The notes: a model not told the origin generated them from the sequence alone. Shown: positions 16,435-27,542, counted from the stretch's first letter. The stretch: 64,000 bases of DNA from RHKX01 sp046330285 (GCA_046330285.1 JAXLSX010000011.1:53174-117173), one strand, 5' to 3'. Translations and numbers: made by a program.

Positions 16435-17175
16435 ATGAAGGCACGCCTGTTCACGATTCCCGCATCCCACCCCGGCTGGACCGTGAGGCTGATGCTCGAG
16501 CGCAAGGGCATCCCCTACTCGCGGATCGACCTCGTCGCAGTCATCTCGAAGCCGATCCTCCGCGCGGCCGGGTTCCCTGGCGTGACGGTCCCGGCGCTGC
16601 GGATCGACGGCCGCAAGGTCCAGGGCAGCCGGGCGATCGGCCAGGAGCTCGAGCGACTCGTTCCGGACCCTCCCCTGTTCCCGGCCGACGCCGACGCGCG
16701 GGCGAAGGTCGAGGAGGCCGAGGCCTGGGGCGACGAGGTTCTTCAGGACGTCGCCCGGCGCCTGGTCTGGAACCTCCTGAGCAAGGACAGCGGCGCCATC
16801 GAGAGTTACCTGAAGGGCGCCAAGCTCGGGCTCCCGGTGCCCGTCGCGGCGAAGACCGCGCCGCCGATCGCCAAGCTCTCAGCCCGCTTCAACAAGGCCG
16901 ACGACGCGCACGCGATCGCGGACCTGGCGGCGCTCCCGGGACTCCTCGACCGGATCGACGGCTACATCGCCGACGGCGTGATCGGCGGAACTGAACCGAA
17001 CGCGGCCGACTTCCAGATCGCCCCGAGCGTCGCCCTGCTGATGACGATGGACGACCTCCGGCCCCACATCGAGTCGCGGCCCGCCGGCGAGCTGGCCCGT
17101 CGCGTCGTGCCCGACTTCCCCGGACACACGCCGCCCGGCTTCCCGGCCGCCTGGCTCGAGCCCCTCAGCGCCTGA
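16435..17175 (+). CDS. Glutathione S-transferase-like protein
   Basis: 246 residues with a thioredoxin-like N-terminal domain (LFTIPASHPGWTVRLMLERK, then VTVPALRIDGRKVQGSRAI, whose VPAL carries the cis-proline) and an all-helical C-terminal domain. Actinobacteria generally use mycothiol rather than glutathione, so the thiol partner is uncertain. No catalytic cysteine occurs at the first helix; a serine or tyrosine may serve. The 3' end overlaps the 3' end of folK by 11 bp. Confidence 0.75.
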   Translation: MKARLFTIPASHPGWTVRLMLERKGIPYSRIDLVAVISKPILRAAGFPGVTVPALRIDGRKVQGSRAIGQELERLVPDPPLFPADADARAKVEEAEAWGDEVLQDVARRLVWNLLSKDSGAIESYLKGAKLGLPVPVAAKTAPPIAKLSARFNKADDAHAIADLAALPGLLDRIDGYIADGVIGGTEPNAADFQIAPSVALLMTMDDLRPHIESRPAGELARRVVPDFPGHTPPGFPAAWLEPLSA

Positions 17176-17680
17176 GCTCGATCGGGCCGAACGGCTCCAC
17201 GCGCTCGCCGTCTCCGAGCGCGTCGAGGCATCCGCGCAGGACGGTGCCGTCGGGCAGCGTCAGATCCGGGTCGAGCTCCAGCAGCGGCACGAGTACGAAG
17301 CGGCGCGAGGTCACCTCGCGGTGCGGCAGCCGCAGCCGCTCGGTCTCGTACTCCAGGTCGCCGAGCAGCAGCAGATCCACGTCGACCGGCCGCGGGCTGT
17401 GCCGAGGCGCCGAGAAGTCACGGCCTGCGTCCGCCTCGACCGCCTTGCAGGCGTCGAGCAGCTCCTCGGGCCCGAGATCGGTGCGGATCCGGATCGCGAG
17501 ATTGAGGAAGTCGGGCTGGTCGAGGATCTCCCCGACCGGCTCGGTCTCGTAGCCGGAGGAGACGGCCTCGACCTCCACCCCGCGCCCGCCGAGGCCGGCG
17601 ATCGCGGCCCGGAGGTTGGCGACGCGGTCGCCGACGTTCGAACCGAGGCCGAGGTAGCCGGTCCGCGCGGGCCCGCTCAT
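17165..17680 (-). CDS. folK: 2-amino-4-hydroxy-6-hydroxymethyldihydropteridine diphosphokinase
   Basis: 171 residues. Transfers pyrophosphate to the pterin in folate synthesis. The typical opening YLGLGSNVGDR, the segment DFSAPRHSPRPVDVDLLLLG with metal-binding aspartates, and RRFVLVPLLE are all present. ATG 17680 overlaps folB by 4 bp (ATGA). Third gene of the folP-folB-folK operon. Confidence 0.95.
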   Translation of the reverse strand: MSGPARTGYLGLGSNVGDRVANLRAAIAGLGGRGVEVEAVSSGYETEPVGEILDQPDFLNLAIRIRTDLGPEELLDACKAVEADAGRDFSAPRHSPRPVDVDLLLLGDLEYETERLRLPHREVTSRRFVLVPLLELDPDLTLPDGTVLRGCLDALGDGERVEPFGPIELRR

Positions 17681-18048
17681 CGCGGCGGGCGCCTGAGCAC
17701 GACCGCCACCTCGCCGATCGCCTCCGGGATCGGCGGCTCGGTCTTCGCCGCCCTGATCTCGAGCGCATCGGGGCCGAACTCCGATTCGAGCCGGTCCGCG
17801 ATCAACCCGCAGAGGTGCTCGAGGGTGCGGCAGCTCGTCCCGGTCACGACCTCGCTCGCAACGCGGGCGACCGCGCCGTAGTCGATCGTCCCGCCGAGCT
17901 CGTCGTCGGCGACGGCCGGGCAGTCGGCCACGGCCAGGTCGATGTCGAGGACGATCAGCCGGCCGACCTCGCGTTCTGCCTCGCTGACCCCGTGCGGCCC
18001 GAAGGCCCGAAGGCCGCGGAGCTCGATCCGGACCGGCTCGCCGCTCAC
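17677..18048 (-). CDS. folB: Dihydroneopterin aldolase
   Basis: 123 residues. Cleaves dihydroneopterin in folate synthesis. LRAFGPHGVSEAEREVG carries the conserved substrate-binding Glu region and AAKTEPPIPE the catalytic Lys. Start and stop both overlap their neighbours by 4 bp. Confidence 0.93.
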   Translation of the reverse strand: MSGEPVRIELRGLRAFGPHGVSEAEREVGRLIVLDIDLAVADCPAVADDELGGTIDYGAVARVASEVVTGTSCRTLEHLCGLIADRLESEFGPDALEIRAAKTEPPIPEAIGEVAVVLRRPPR

Positions 18049-18857
18049 GACACTGCCCCCGCGAGCGGCTCGGAAAGGCCGAGGATCGGTCCCGCGACCC
18101 GGATCGCGTCGATGGTCTCGGCGACGTCGTGGACCCGCAGTACGGAGGCTCCTCCCGCAACGGCGAGCACGTTCGTCGCGATGCTGCCGCCGATCCGCTC
18201 GCCGACCTCGCGGCCGGTGACGACGCCGATGAAGTTCTTGCGCGAGGTGCCGACGACCACCGGGCGGCCGAGCTCGGCGATCCGGTCGATCCGCGCCAAC
18301 AGCTCGAGGTTGTGATCGACCGTCTTGCCGAAGCCGATCCCCAGGTCGAGCCAGACCCGCTCGGCCTCGACCCCGGCCGCGACCCCGGCCGCGAGCCGCC
18401 CGGCGAGGAAGTCTCCGACCTCGGCGACGACGTTGTCGTAGCGCGGGTCCTCCTGCATGGTCCTCGGCGTCCCCTTCATGTGCATCAGGATCAGGCCGCA
18501 GCAGGCGTCGGCGCAGACCGCGGCCATCTCGGGGTCGCCGAGGGCCGTTACGTCGTTGACGATCTCCGCCCCGGCCGCCAGCGCCGCCGCTGCGACCTCC
18601 GCCTTCGAGGTGTCGACAGACGTCCGCGCGCCTTCGGCGGCGAGTGCCTCGATCACCGGCACGACCCGCTCGGTCTCCTCGGCGACACCGACCTCGGCCG
18701 CGCCCGGCCGGGTCGACTCGCCGCCGACGTCGAGGATGTCGGCGCCTTCCGCGAGCAACTCGCGGCCGTGGGCGATCGCGGCCTCGGCGTCGAGGTAGCG
18801 CCCGCCGTCGGAGAACGAGTCGGGGGTCACGTTGACGATGCCCATGATGGTCGTCAC
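18045..18857 (-). CDS. folP: Dihydropteroate synthase
   Basis: 270 residues. Condenses p-aminobenzoate with the pterin; target of sulfonamides. MGIVNVTPDSFSDGGRY (loop 1), DVGGESTRPGA (loop 2) and GTSRKNFIG are diagnostic. GTG 18857 is the first start, an ATG four codons later (18845) is the other possibility and matches the usual N-terminus. Heads the folP-folB-folK operon. Confidence 0.95.
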   Translation of the reverse strand: MTTIMGIVNVTPDSFSDGGRYLDAEAAIAHGRELLAEGADILDVGGESTRPGAAEVGVAEETERVVPVIEALAAEGARTSVDTSKAEVAAAALAAGAEIVNDVTALGDPEMAAVCADACCGLILMHMKGTPRTMQEDPRYDNVVAEVGDFLAGRLAAGVAAGVEAERVWLDLGIGFGKTVDHNLELLARIDRIAELGRPVVVGTSRKNFIGVVTGREVGERIGGSIATNVLAVAGGASVLRVHDVAETIDAIRVAGPILGLSEPLAGAVS

Positions 18858-18872
18858 AGGCTGAGTTCTAGC

Positions 18873-19775
18873 TCACCCCGGAGCCAAGCCCCACTTGTAA
18901 GACGCACCGCCGGCGGTCGAAGTCCCGGTGAGCGGCCCGTCGAGGCCGGGAGGATCCCGCGAGATCGGGCCGATCTTCAGCGGGACGGTCCGAACCGGGA
19001 GCGAAAGCGGAACACCGTTGCAGGTCTGCACCGTGCCGACGACGTCGATGTTGGAGATCTGGCCGGAGTAGTCCTGGAGGGTCTTGTCGAAGACGAGATC
19101 GCTTCCGTCTGCGATCTGTGCGCTCTTGCTCCCCGTGATCGAGCAGAGCCCGCTCGAGCCCGAAACCGTGTGCTCGAGTGCGCCGCTGCCCTTGTAGACG
19201 AACTTGCCGCGCTTCGAAGAGGCCTGCTCGTCGAGCCGGAAGACCGGGCCTGCGATCGAGTCGAGCTTGGCGTACCCGAGAATCGGAAGCTGGACCGACA
19301 CCGAGCCCTCGTAGGTGAGGGCGACCGCGGCGAAGTCGGGGCCGTCGCTGCAACTCGGCCGGGCACGTTGGATCTGGGACCCGCTGCGCGAAACGCAGAT
19401 CCTGGGCGTGTAGGTCGTCGGTCCCAACCTGGGATCGGCCGCCAGCCTCACCGTGCCCGTTTCGCCGGGGCCGATCTGTTTGAAGTTCGTCGAGGCGTGA
19501 AACCCGAACTCAAGCTCTCCCGCACCCCTCAGGCTCAACTTCGCGAAGGGGTGCTTCACGGTCGGCTCGTCGCCGTTGTTCTTCACCTTGGCCGTGAGCC
19601 TCACCTTGCCCACGGTCCCCCCGACGTGCAGCGGCTTCAGCTGGCCGGGCGCCGCCTTCACCGAGCCGATCCGGAGGTCGGCCCCGGCGTCGGCGGACGC
19701 GGGCACACCGATTGCGAGAGCGGTCGCGAGAAGGCAGACCAGCAGGAACGCGTGATTGCGACTCACTTTTCTCAC
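18873..19775 (-). CDS. Secreted protein with CARDB-like beta domain
   Basis: 300 residues with a signal peptide (HAFLLVCLLATALAIGVPAS). The first domain (about 30-140) looks like a CARDB or Ig-type fold (VRLTAKVKNNGDEPTVKH, then IGPGETGTVRLAADPRLGPT), the second domain is unrecognised. Four cysteines could form disulfides. Start is GTG 19775 or GTG 19766; no ribosome binding site decides. Sits between ftsH and folP on the same strand; a link in function is not evident. Confidence 0.65.
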   Translation of the reverse strand: MRKVSRNHAFLLVCLLATALAIGVPASADAGADLRIGSVKAAPGQLKPLHVGGTVGKVRLTAKVKNNGDEPTVKHPFAKLSLRGAGELEFGFHASTNFKQIGPGETGTVRLAADPRLGPTTYTPRICVSRSGSQIQRARPSCSDGPDFAAVALTYEGSVSVQLPILGYAKLDSIAGPVFRLDEQASSKRGKFVYKGSGALEHTVSGSSGLCSITGSKSAQIADGSDLVFDKTLQDYSGQISNIDVVGTVQTCNGVPLSLPVRTVPLKIGPISRDPPGLDGPLTGTSTAGGASYKWGLAPG

Positions 19776-19858
19776 AAGATCAGACCGGCAACCACCGTAG
19801 CGCCGGACGATCCGGTGTCAAGAACGCGGACGAACGTCCGATCCGGCTCGCGAACGCG

Positions 19859-21851
<1,993 letters not shown>

Positions 21852-21915
21852 CTCAGGTGTCCTTCAGGTGCAATCCGCATGGGAATGGGGTCCGAACGGG
21901 CCCAGCCGAATGTTG

Positions 21916-21943
21916 AGCGTACCAGGGAGGAATCCCCGCTCAA
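21916..21943 (-). promoter_or_regulatory. Sigma-70-type promoter of ftsH
   Basis: Minus strand TTGAGC (21943-21938), 16-nt spacer, TACGCT (21921-21916). ftsH starts about 65 nt downstream with AAGGA 8 nt before ATG 21851. Confidence 0.55.
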
Positions 21944-21981
21944 CCCGCCTCGGACCGCCGCGAGGGATCGTGCGCCGCCGC

Positions 21982-22536
21982 CTACCGATCCTGCTCGAGG
22001 GCGGCGACGTAATCGAGGTTGCGATGCCGCTGGGCGTGGTCGAGCCCGTAGCCGATCGCAAACCGGTCCGGAATCTCGAATCCGACGTATCGGATCGGCG
22101 TCTCGACGCGACGCCGCTCAGGCTTGGTCAGCAGGGCGCAGACCTCGATCGAGGCGGGGTCGCGGGCGTTGAGGTTGCGCAGCAGGTACTGCAGCGTCAG
22201 TCCCGAGTCGACGATGTCCTCGACGATCAGGACGTCGCGGCCGTTGATCGAGGTGTCGAGGTCCTTGAGGATCCGCACCACCCCGGAGGAATCGGTCGCC
22301 GACCCGTAGCTGGAGACGGCCATCAGGTCGATCTCGCACGGGACGCTGAGCTCGCGCATCAGGTCGGCCATGAAGATCAGGGCGCCCTTGAGGACGCCGA
22401 CCATGACCAGGTCGCGATCGGCGTAGTCGCTGCTGATCTCGGCGCCGAGTTCGGCCACGCGGGCGTGCAGCCGATCGGACGCGATCAGGGTCTCGCCGAT
22501 CCGGCCGGTCCCGCTGCTCGGAGATGGATCGCCCAT
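21982..22536 (-). CDS. hpt: Hypoxanthine phosphoribosyltransferase
   Basis: 184 residues. Salvages hypoxanthine or guanine with PRPP. The PRPP loop VLIVEDIVDSGLT is near residue 100, and VGVLKGALIFMADLMREL near 45. ATG 22536 lies 8 nt after TACACT (22550-22545), which itself overlaps the end of tilS. The tilS-hpt-ftsH order is conserved in Gram-positive bacteria. Confidence 0.94.
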   Translation of the reverse strand: MGDPSPSSGTGRIGETLIASDRLHARVAELGAEISSDYADRDLVMVGVLKGALIFMADLMRELSVPCEIDLMAVSSYGSATDSSGVVRILKDLDTSINGRDVLIVEDIVDSGLTLQYLLRNLNARDPASIEVCALLTKPERRRVETPIRYVGFEIPDRFAIGYGLDHAQRHRNLDYVAALEQDR

Positions 22537-22544
22537 CGCGGCCG

Positions 22545-22550
22545 AGTGTA
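22545..22550 (-). promoter_or_regulatory. -10 box TACACT of hpt
   Basis: Minus strand, 8 nt before ATG 22536. Confidence 0.5.
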
Positions 22551-22551
22551 T

Positions 22552-23904
22552 TCAGGGGCGCCGGGTCACGGCGCGCGCGGTGATGACGGCGACCTCGGTC
22601 GACTCCTCGAGCAGCCTGAACTCGTCGCCGACGGCGACTCCGGCGACCCAGGCGACCCGGCCGCCGGCGGTGACGACCGGGATCCGCGAGCGGACCGAGC
22701 GGGGCACACCGCTGTCGGTGAACAGGTCCTGCAGCGTCTTCGTGCCGCCGAGGCCGAGCGGGCGCATCCGGTCGCCGTCCCGCCACGCCCTGATCTCGAC
22801 CTCGTCGCCGATCGCCCCGGCGTCGAGCGTGGCGAGCCCGGGGCCCTCGGGGTCGACCGGCCCGGTCCGGAGCTCGGCCCGGAGCTCCCAGTCACCGAAG
22901 CGGGCGACGCCGGGAACGGTCATCCGGACGGATTCGGGGGTCGGGTCGGTTCCGGTCGCGAAGCGGACCGTGCCGGCCTCGCAGAAGGCGCTGAGGCCGC
23001 CGCCGACCTCGACCTCCCCGCCCTGCGGGCGCAGGGCGAGCGCGAGGATCCGCGAGGCGTGACCGCGGTTGAGCGCGACGCTCCGGCCCGCGGCGCGCTC
23101 GGCGAGTTCGCGGAGCACGAGGCGGCGCAGCCCCGGCGCCATCCGCTCGAGCTCCTCCGCTTCGATCACGGTGGCGCCGCCGCCCGCTCCCGCCGCCGCA
23201 AGGGTCTCGGCGACGACCTCGGCGAGCAGCTCGGCCTCCTCGTGGAGCTCGGCGTGGGTCGCGGCGATGTTGCGCTCGACCTCCGGCCCGATGTCGGCGA
23301 GCCGGGGCAGGATCTCGTTCCGGATCCGGTTGCGGGCGTAGTGCGGCAGTGCGTTGCTCGGGTCGTCGACGAACGGCAGCGCCGCCTCGAGCGCAACCGC
23401 GCGGGTCTCCTCCCGCGAGATCGAGTGCAGGGGGCGGACGACGTCGCCGCTCCGGGGAGCGAGGCCGAGCAGCGGCCGCGTCCCGGGTGAGACGGCAAGC
23501 CGGTAGAGGAAGGTCTCGGCGACGTCGCTGCGGGTGTGCCCGGTCGCGATCCAGTCGTAGCCGAGCTTGCGCCGGAGCCTCTCGGCGGCCGCGTAGCGGG
23601 CATCCCGGGCGCGGGCCTGGACGTTGCCGCGCCCGAGGTCGGGGCGGTCGACATGGAGGTCGATCCGGAGCTTCGCGCAGAGCGCCCGCGCGGCGCGCTC
23701 GTCCTCGCCGGAGTCGGCGCGCAACCCGTAGTTGAGGTGGACGGCGGAGATCGCCTCGGGTCCACAGAGCGCCACCAATGCGGCCGCGGCACAGGCCGAG
23801 TCGGGGCCGCCGGAGACGAGGACGACCCCGGCCGACCTCCGGTCGATCAGGCCTCCGGCCTCGACCGCGTCGGCCAGCGCCTCGATGGCCGGCGAGCTCT
23901 GCAC
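22552..23904 (-). CDS. tilS: tRNA(Ile)-lysidine synthetase
   Basis: 450 residues. Modifies C34 of the isoleucine tRNA that reads AUA, using ATP and lysine. The PP-loop is VLVSGGPDSACAAAAL (near residue 25), with the TilS segment DWIATGHTRSDVAETFLYRL and a C-terminal beta domain (RPLGLGGTKTLQDLFTDSGV). GTG 23904 lies 6 nt after TATTCT (23916-23911). An ATG 13 codons upstream (23943) overlaps the cyclase stop as ATGA, so the gene could be translated both from its own leaderless message and from the upstream transcript. Confidence 0.93.
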   Translation of the reverse strand: MQSSPAIEALADAVEAGGLIDRRSAGVVLVSGGPDSACAAAALVALCGPEAISAVHLNYGLRADSGEDERAARALCAKLRIDLHVDRPDLGRGNVQARARDARYAAAERLRRKLGYDWIATGHTRSDVAETFLYRLAVSPGTRPLLGLAPRSGDVVRPLHSISREETRAVALEAALPFVDDPSNALPHYARNRIRNEILPRLADIGPEVERNIAATHAELHEEAELLAEVVAETLAAAGAGGGATVIEAEELERMAPGLRRLVLRELAERAAGRSVALNRGHASRILALALRPQGGEVEVGGGLSAFCEAGTVRFATGTDPTPESVRMTVPGVARFGDWELRAELRTGPVDPEGPGLATLDAGAIGDEVEIRAWRDGDRMRPLGLGGTKTLQDLFTDSGVPRSVRSRIPVVTAGGRVAWVAGVAVGDEFRLLEESTEVAVITARAVTRRP

Positions 23905-23910
23905 GCGGCC

Positions 23911-23916
23911 AGAATA
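23911..23916 (-). promoter_or_regulatory. -10 box TATTCT of tilS
   Basis: Minus strand, 6 nt before GTG 23904. Confidence 0.5.
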
Positions 23917-23939
23917 AGGACGTCCACGGCGGGAATCGC

Positions 23940-25148
23940 TCATCGCATGCGGACGTTGGTGGCGGTGGCGACGTAGAGCTCGGTCGGCTCCGGCACCCCC
24001 TTCAGCGCCACCTCGCCGATCGGCTCGAGGTCGAGGTAGACCGACTCGCCGATCGCGTCGGCGACCGGCTTGGTCACCAGCACCTCGCCGGCGAGCGCCC
24101 GGGTCACGACCCGGTGGGTGAGGTTGACGTCGCTGCCGAAGTAATCGCCGTCGCGATAGACCGCGCCGCCGCAGTGGATGGCCACCCGCGGCCGGGGTCG
24201 CTGGTCGAACAGGGTCAGGAACCCGACGGCCCACTCGGTCAGCATCCGCGGCTCGGAGGAGACGATCATCACCTCGTCGCCGATCGTCTTGACGATGGTC
24301 GCGTCGGCGGGAAGCGTCGCCTCGACGGTCTCGACGAAGCGCTCGACCAGATCGAGGGCCTCCTCGTCGCCCTCCTCCTCGGTGAAGCGGGTGAACCCGG
24401 TGAGGTCGACGAAGCAGAACGCCATCGAGACCCGGTCGGGATGGCTGCGGGTCAGCGGCAGGTCGGCCTCCATGTGACCGACCACGTCCTGCTCCATGTA
24501 GAAGCGCAGGTAGCGGCCGTGGATGTACTCGAGGACCGGCGCCACCGTCGGCAGCAGCTCCGAGGCCATCCGCTCCATGTCCTCCGCCATCACCACCGGC
24601 GGGATCCCGTCGCGGATCATCGGCTCGTGGACGAACAGGTGGAAGAGCCGGACCTCGGCCTCGGCGATCTTGCGGCCCGCCTGGGCGTAGACGCGGACGA
24701 GCTGGAGAAGGGCGATCAGCGGAAAGCCGTTGCGGAGGGCGCCCGCCATCCGTTCGAGCGCGGCGATGTCCTCGTCGGTGACGCGGTTGGTCAGCGCCAT
24801 CGGAGTGCCGAGGAGCGCCATCACCCGCTCGATCAGATCCTCCTCGAGGCCGACGATCTCGGCCGCTTCCGCGCGGGAATGGCTGCGGGTCGGGCCCGGC
24901 AGCAGATCCTCGACCGAGCCGAACGCGAGCCGGCCGTCGCGGACGGCGCTGCGGATCTCCCGCAGCGAATGGCCGCGCTCGCGCATCCGGTGCACGACCC
25001 GGGCCTGCGATGCGGCGGCGGTGGTCCAGGTCCCGCCCTCCACCTCGACGACCTTCTGCTCGGCCCAGCGCTTCAGCGTCGAGACCGGCACGCCGGAGCG
25101 CCGCGACGCCTCACTGATCGAGATCGGCTCATCCGCGGCGGACATCAC
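23940..25148 (-). CDS. MerR-type HTH / class III adenylate cyclase fusion
   Basis: About 402 residues. The N-terminus is a MerR-like winged helix (ISEASRRSGVPVSTLKRWAE), the middle 75-215 is helical and unassigned, and residues 225-400 are a class III cyclase. The two metal aspartates are present (FVDLTGFTRF and TIGDEVM), as is the Lys just before the latter, the purine-specifying Asp (GSDVNLTHRVV) with Asn and Arg, so it should make cAMP. A DNA-binding domain joined to a cyclase could couple a DNA or ligand signal to cAMP. It lies 7 nt after the acyltransferase gene and overlaps tilS's alternative start. Confidence 0.85.
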   Translation of the reverse strand: MMSAADEPISISEASRRSGVPVSTLKRWAEQKVVEVEGGTWTTAAASQARVVHRMRERGHSLREIRSAVRDGRLAFGSVEDLLPGPTRSHSRAEAAEIVGLEEDLIERVMALLGTPMALTNRVTDEDIAALERMAGALRNGFPLIALLQLVRVYAQAGRKIAEAEVRLFHLFVHEPMIRDGIPPVVMAEDMERMASELLPTVAPVLEYIHGRYLRFYMEQDVVGHMEADLPLTRSHPDRVSMAFCFVDLTGFTRFTEEEGDEEALDLVERFVETVEATLPADATIVKTIGDEVMIVSSEPRMLTEWAVGFLTLFDQRPRPRVAIHCGGAVYRDGDYFGSDVNLTHRVVTRALAGEVLVTKPVADAIGESVYLDLEPIGEVALKGVPEPTELYVATATNVRMR

Positions 25149-25155
25149 GTGCTGC

Positions 25156-26115
25156 TCAGATGAACGCCGAGCCGCGCTTGACGAGGTTCTCGTAGAGCTT
25201 CTGCTGGATCGTCTCCCGGACCTGCTCGGAGATCTCGAAGACGAGCTGGCGATCGTCGGCCGCCTCCGGGCCGAGCCCGCCGAGGTCGATGGGCTCGCAG
25301 AACTCGATCCGCCACTTCGACGGCAGCGGGACCAGGCCGGCGAGACCGAGCCACGGGAACGTCGGCGTGATCGGCGCGTAGGGAGCGCCGATCGCCCGCG
25401 CCAGCAGCGAGCTGTCGGCGATCTTCGGGTAGATCTCCTCCGACCCGACGACGGCGATCGGGACGATCGGGGACCCGGTCCGAAGCGCCACCTCGACGAA
25501 CCCGCCGCGGCCGAATCGCTGCAGCCGGTAGCGCTCGGCGAACGGCTTGCCGGTGCCCTTGACGCCCTCGGGGAAGACCATCATCAGCCCGTCGTCGGAG
25601 AGGATTCGGGTGGCGTTGTGAGGGCTGGCGGGAACGCCGCCTACCTTGCGCATGAACGCCGAGAGGAACGGCAGCGAGAAGGCCCAGTCGAGGACCATGA
25701 ACCGCGGCCACCGCGGCAGCGGGTGCTCCTTCATGATCGCTCCGGTGATCATCGAGGCGTCGAACGGGAAGATCGCTCCGGCGTGGTTGGCGACGAGCAT
25801 CGCCCGGCCGTGGGCAGGGACGTTGTCGACGCCGACCGCGTCGACCCGCCACCACTGGTCGTAGAGCAGCTCGAAGAACGGATAGGCCGCCTCGGCGAAC
25901 TCCTCGTCGAAGCCCCACTCGTCCTCGTGGTACTCGCCGCGGAGCCGCCGGGCCATCCGCTCGACCGAGTCCCGGAGCGTCTTCGGCAGGTCGGCCGAGG
26001 CCGCCTCGGCCGCGCTCATCGGATCGAGCCCGCCGTCGACCGCGGTGCGGACGCTGCGGAGGAAGCGCACGCCGATCTCGGGGATCGAGCCCGCCGGTGC
26101 CGCGGCCGCGCTCAC
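25156..26115 (-). CDS. Lysophospholipid acyltransferase family protein (PlsC-like)
   Basis: 319 residues. Membrane-associated enzyme that transfers acyl chains to a glycerolipid or similar acceptor. The LPLAT motifs are AMLVANHAGAIFPFDA (catalytic His; the usual H-x4-D spacing is lengthened), VFPEGVKGTGKPF and GSPIVPIAVVGSEE. GTG 26115 overlaps the SDR stop as GTGA. The pair SDR + acyltransferase, with an HTH gene nearby, resembles the mycobacterial galE2-Rv0502 pair. Confidence 0.82.
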   Translation of the reverse strand: MSAAAAPAGSIPEIGVRFLRSVRTAVDGGLDPMSAAEAASADLPKTLRDSVERMARRLRGEYHEDEWGFDEEFAEAAYPFFELLYDQWWRVDAVGVDNVPAHGRAMLVANHAGAIFPFDASMITGAIMKEHPLPRWPRFMVLDWAFSLPFLSAFMRKVGGVPASPHNATRILSDDGLMMVFPEGVKGTGKPFAERYRLQRFGRGGFVEVALRTGSPIVPIAVVGSEEIYPKIADSSLLARAIGAPYAPITPTFPWLGLAGLVPLPSKWRIEFCEPIDLGGLGPEAADDRQLVFEISEQVRETIQQKLYENLVKRGSAFI

Positions 26116-27134
26116 CGCGAGATCCCCGCGAGACGATCGAGGGCCGAGCCGATACCCGGCATCGAGACGAGCCGGAGACCGTGGTCGGCGGCGGCGAAGT
26201 CGCGGATCGCGGCGACGGCGTCGTAGACGGGCTCGAAGCCGAGCTCGGTCCGGAGGCGCGAGTTGTCGACGCCGCGTCCGTAGCGGAGCAGCCTGACCGC
26301 GTCGCCGTAGAGGCTGCCGGCGCCGAGCCGGTCGCCGAGCCGCGCCATGGCCGGCGCGAACAGCGGATGCGGGATCGGCATCTGCGGCCGGTCGATCAGC
26401 CGCAGCGCCCGCGACAGCGAGATCGAGCCGCTCGGGGCGACGTTGACCGCGCCCCGGATCGGGTTCATCGCGGCGGCGTGGAGAGCCGCGGTCGCGTCGT
26501 CGGCATGCAGGAGCTGAAGGCGGGGATCGAAGCCGAGCTGCGTCGGGACCACCGGCAGCGAGAGGTAGCGGGCGATCGGCGAGTCGAGGCCGGGGCCGAT
26601 CTCCGGCTGGTAGCGGAGCATGCAGCAGGTGAGCCGGCTGTGGCGCCTGGCGAAGTTGGCGAAGTAGCCCTCGAGCTCGCCGATGTCGCGCTGGAACCGG
26701 GTCCGCAGCGGGAAGTCGGCCGCCATCGACTCGGTGAAGAACGACGGGCCCGTCGGCTCGCATCCGTAGATCGCGGCGGAACCGCGGAGGACGACCCGCT
26801 CGAGCGTCGGCGACCGCTCGCATGCGGCGAGGAGCTGCAGGGTGCCGATGACGTTGATGTCGTGGAGCGCCCGCTTCGGCTTCCCGGGTTCCGGATACCA
26901 GAGGATCCCGGCATGGACGAGCGTGTCCGCCTCTGTCGCCGGGACGAGGCGGGCGAGCAGCGGGCTGCGGATGTCGGCCTCGAGGAACTCGGTCCGCTGG
27001 AGCTGGGCCAGCGGCGGCGTCGTGTCGATCCCGAGGACCTGCTCGACCTCCGGATCCCGCTCCAGCCGCAGCGCCAACTCGGTTCCCCAGTGGGTTCCGA
27101 TGCCGGCGATCAGTATCCGGCGGCCGCCTGCCAT
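26112..27134 (-). CDS. SDR-family NAD-dependent epimerase homologue lacking the usual Tyr-Lys pair
   Basis: 340 residues. Rossmann start RRILIAGIGTHWGTELA and the SDR segment VVLRGSAAIYG. Where active extended SDRs have YxxxK, this protein has FQRD (in PLRTRFQRDIGELE), so classical dehydrogenase chemistry is doubtful. It may bind a nucleotide sugar or lipid as a regulator or scaffold. Coupled by a 4-bp overlap to the acyltransferase gene, so it probably works in the same lipid pathway. Confidence 0.78.
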   Translation of the reverse strand: MAGGRRILIAGIGTHWGTELALRLERDPEVEQVLGIDTTPPLAQLQRTEFLEADIRSPLLARLVPATEADTLVHAGILWYPEPGKPKRALHDINVIGTLQLLAACERSPTLERVVLRGSAAIYGCEPTGPSFFTESMAADFPLRTRFQRDIGELEGYFANFARRHSRLTCCMLRYQPEIGPGLDSPIARYLSLPVVPTQLGFDPRLQLLHADDATAALHAAAMNPIRGAVNVAPSGSISLSRALRLIDRPQMPIPHPLFAPAMARLGDRLGAGSLYGDAVRLLRYGRGVDNSRLRTELGFEPVYDAVAAIRDFAAADHGLRLVSMPGIGSALDRLAGISR

Positions 27135-27542
27135 CTAGTCCCTGGGATCCCCTTGTTCATCGGGTTCAAGCGGTGTCGACTCAACCTCGACTTGAGCCTT
27201 AGGTTCGCCCTTTTCTCCGGTGTCCGCGCCCTCGAGTGCCGCCAGCCGGCGCTCGATCGCGTCGAGCCTCTCTCCGAGGCTCCGGATCGCCTCGCCGTCG
27301 GCGGCCCGGAGCTCGCCGATCGCGTCGGCGAGCCGCGAGGTGGCCGACTCGCCACGGCGCGCGACCTCCTCGCGGGCGTTGCGACCCCGCCGGACGACGT
27401 CGTCGAGGACCCCCTGGGCGCGCTCCCGGGTGCCGGTGGCCGACTCCGCCGTGACGGCGAGGGTCCGCTCGACCGCGCTGCGGAGGGCATCGCCCACCGC
27501 CTCGGTGCCGGAGCCGGCGCTGTCCTTGTCGGCTTCGCTCAT
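27135..27542 (-). CDS. Small coiled-coil protein, granule-associated-protein-like
   Basis: 135 residues. Almost entirely helical and charged, with an Arg/Glu-rich heptad stretch (RLADAIGELRAADGEAIRSL, then LDAIERRLAAL) and an acidic tail. It resembles phasin-like or poly(3-hydroxyalkanoate) granule-associated proteins in composition only. Starts ATG 27542, ends 1 nt before the SDR start, so the two are co-transcribed. A shorter relative lies at 28389-28703. Confidence 0.55.
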   Translation of the reverse strand: MSEADKDSAGSGTEAVGDALRSAVERTLAVTAESATGTRERAQGVLDDVVRRGRNAREEVARRGESATSRLADAIGELRAADGEAIRSLGERLDAIERRLAALEGADTGEKGEPKAQVEVESTPLEPDEQGDPRD

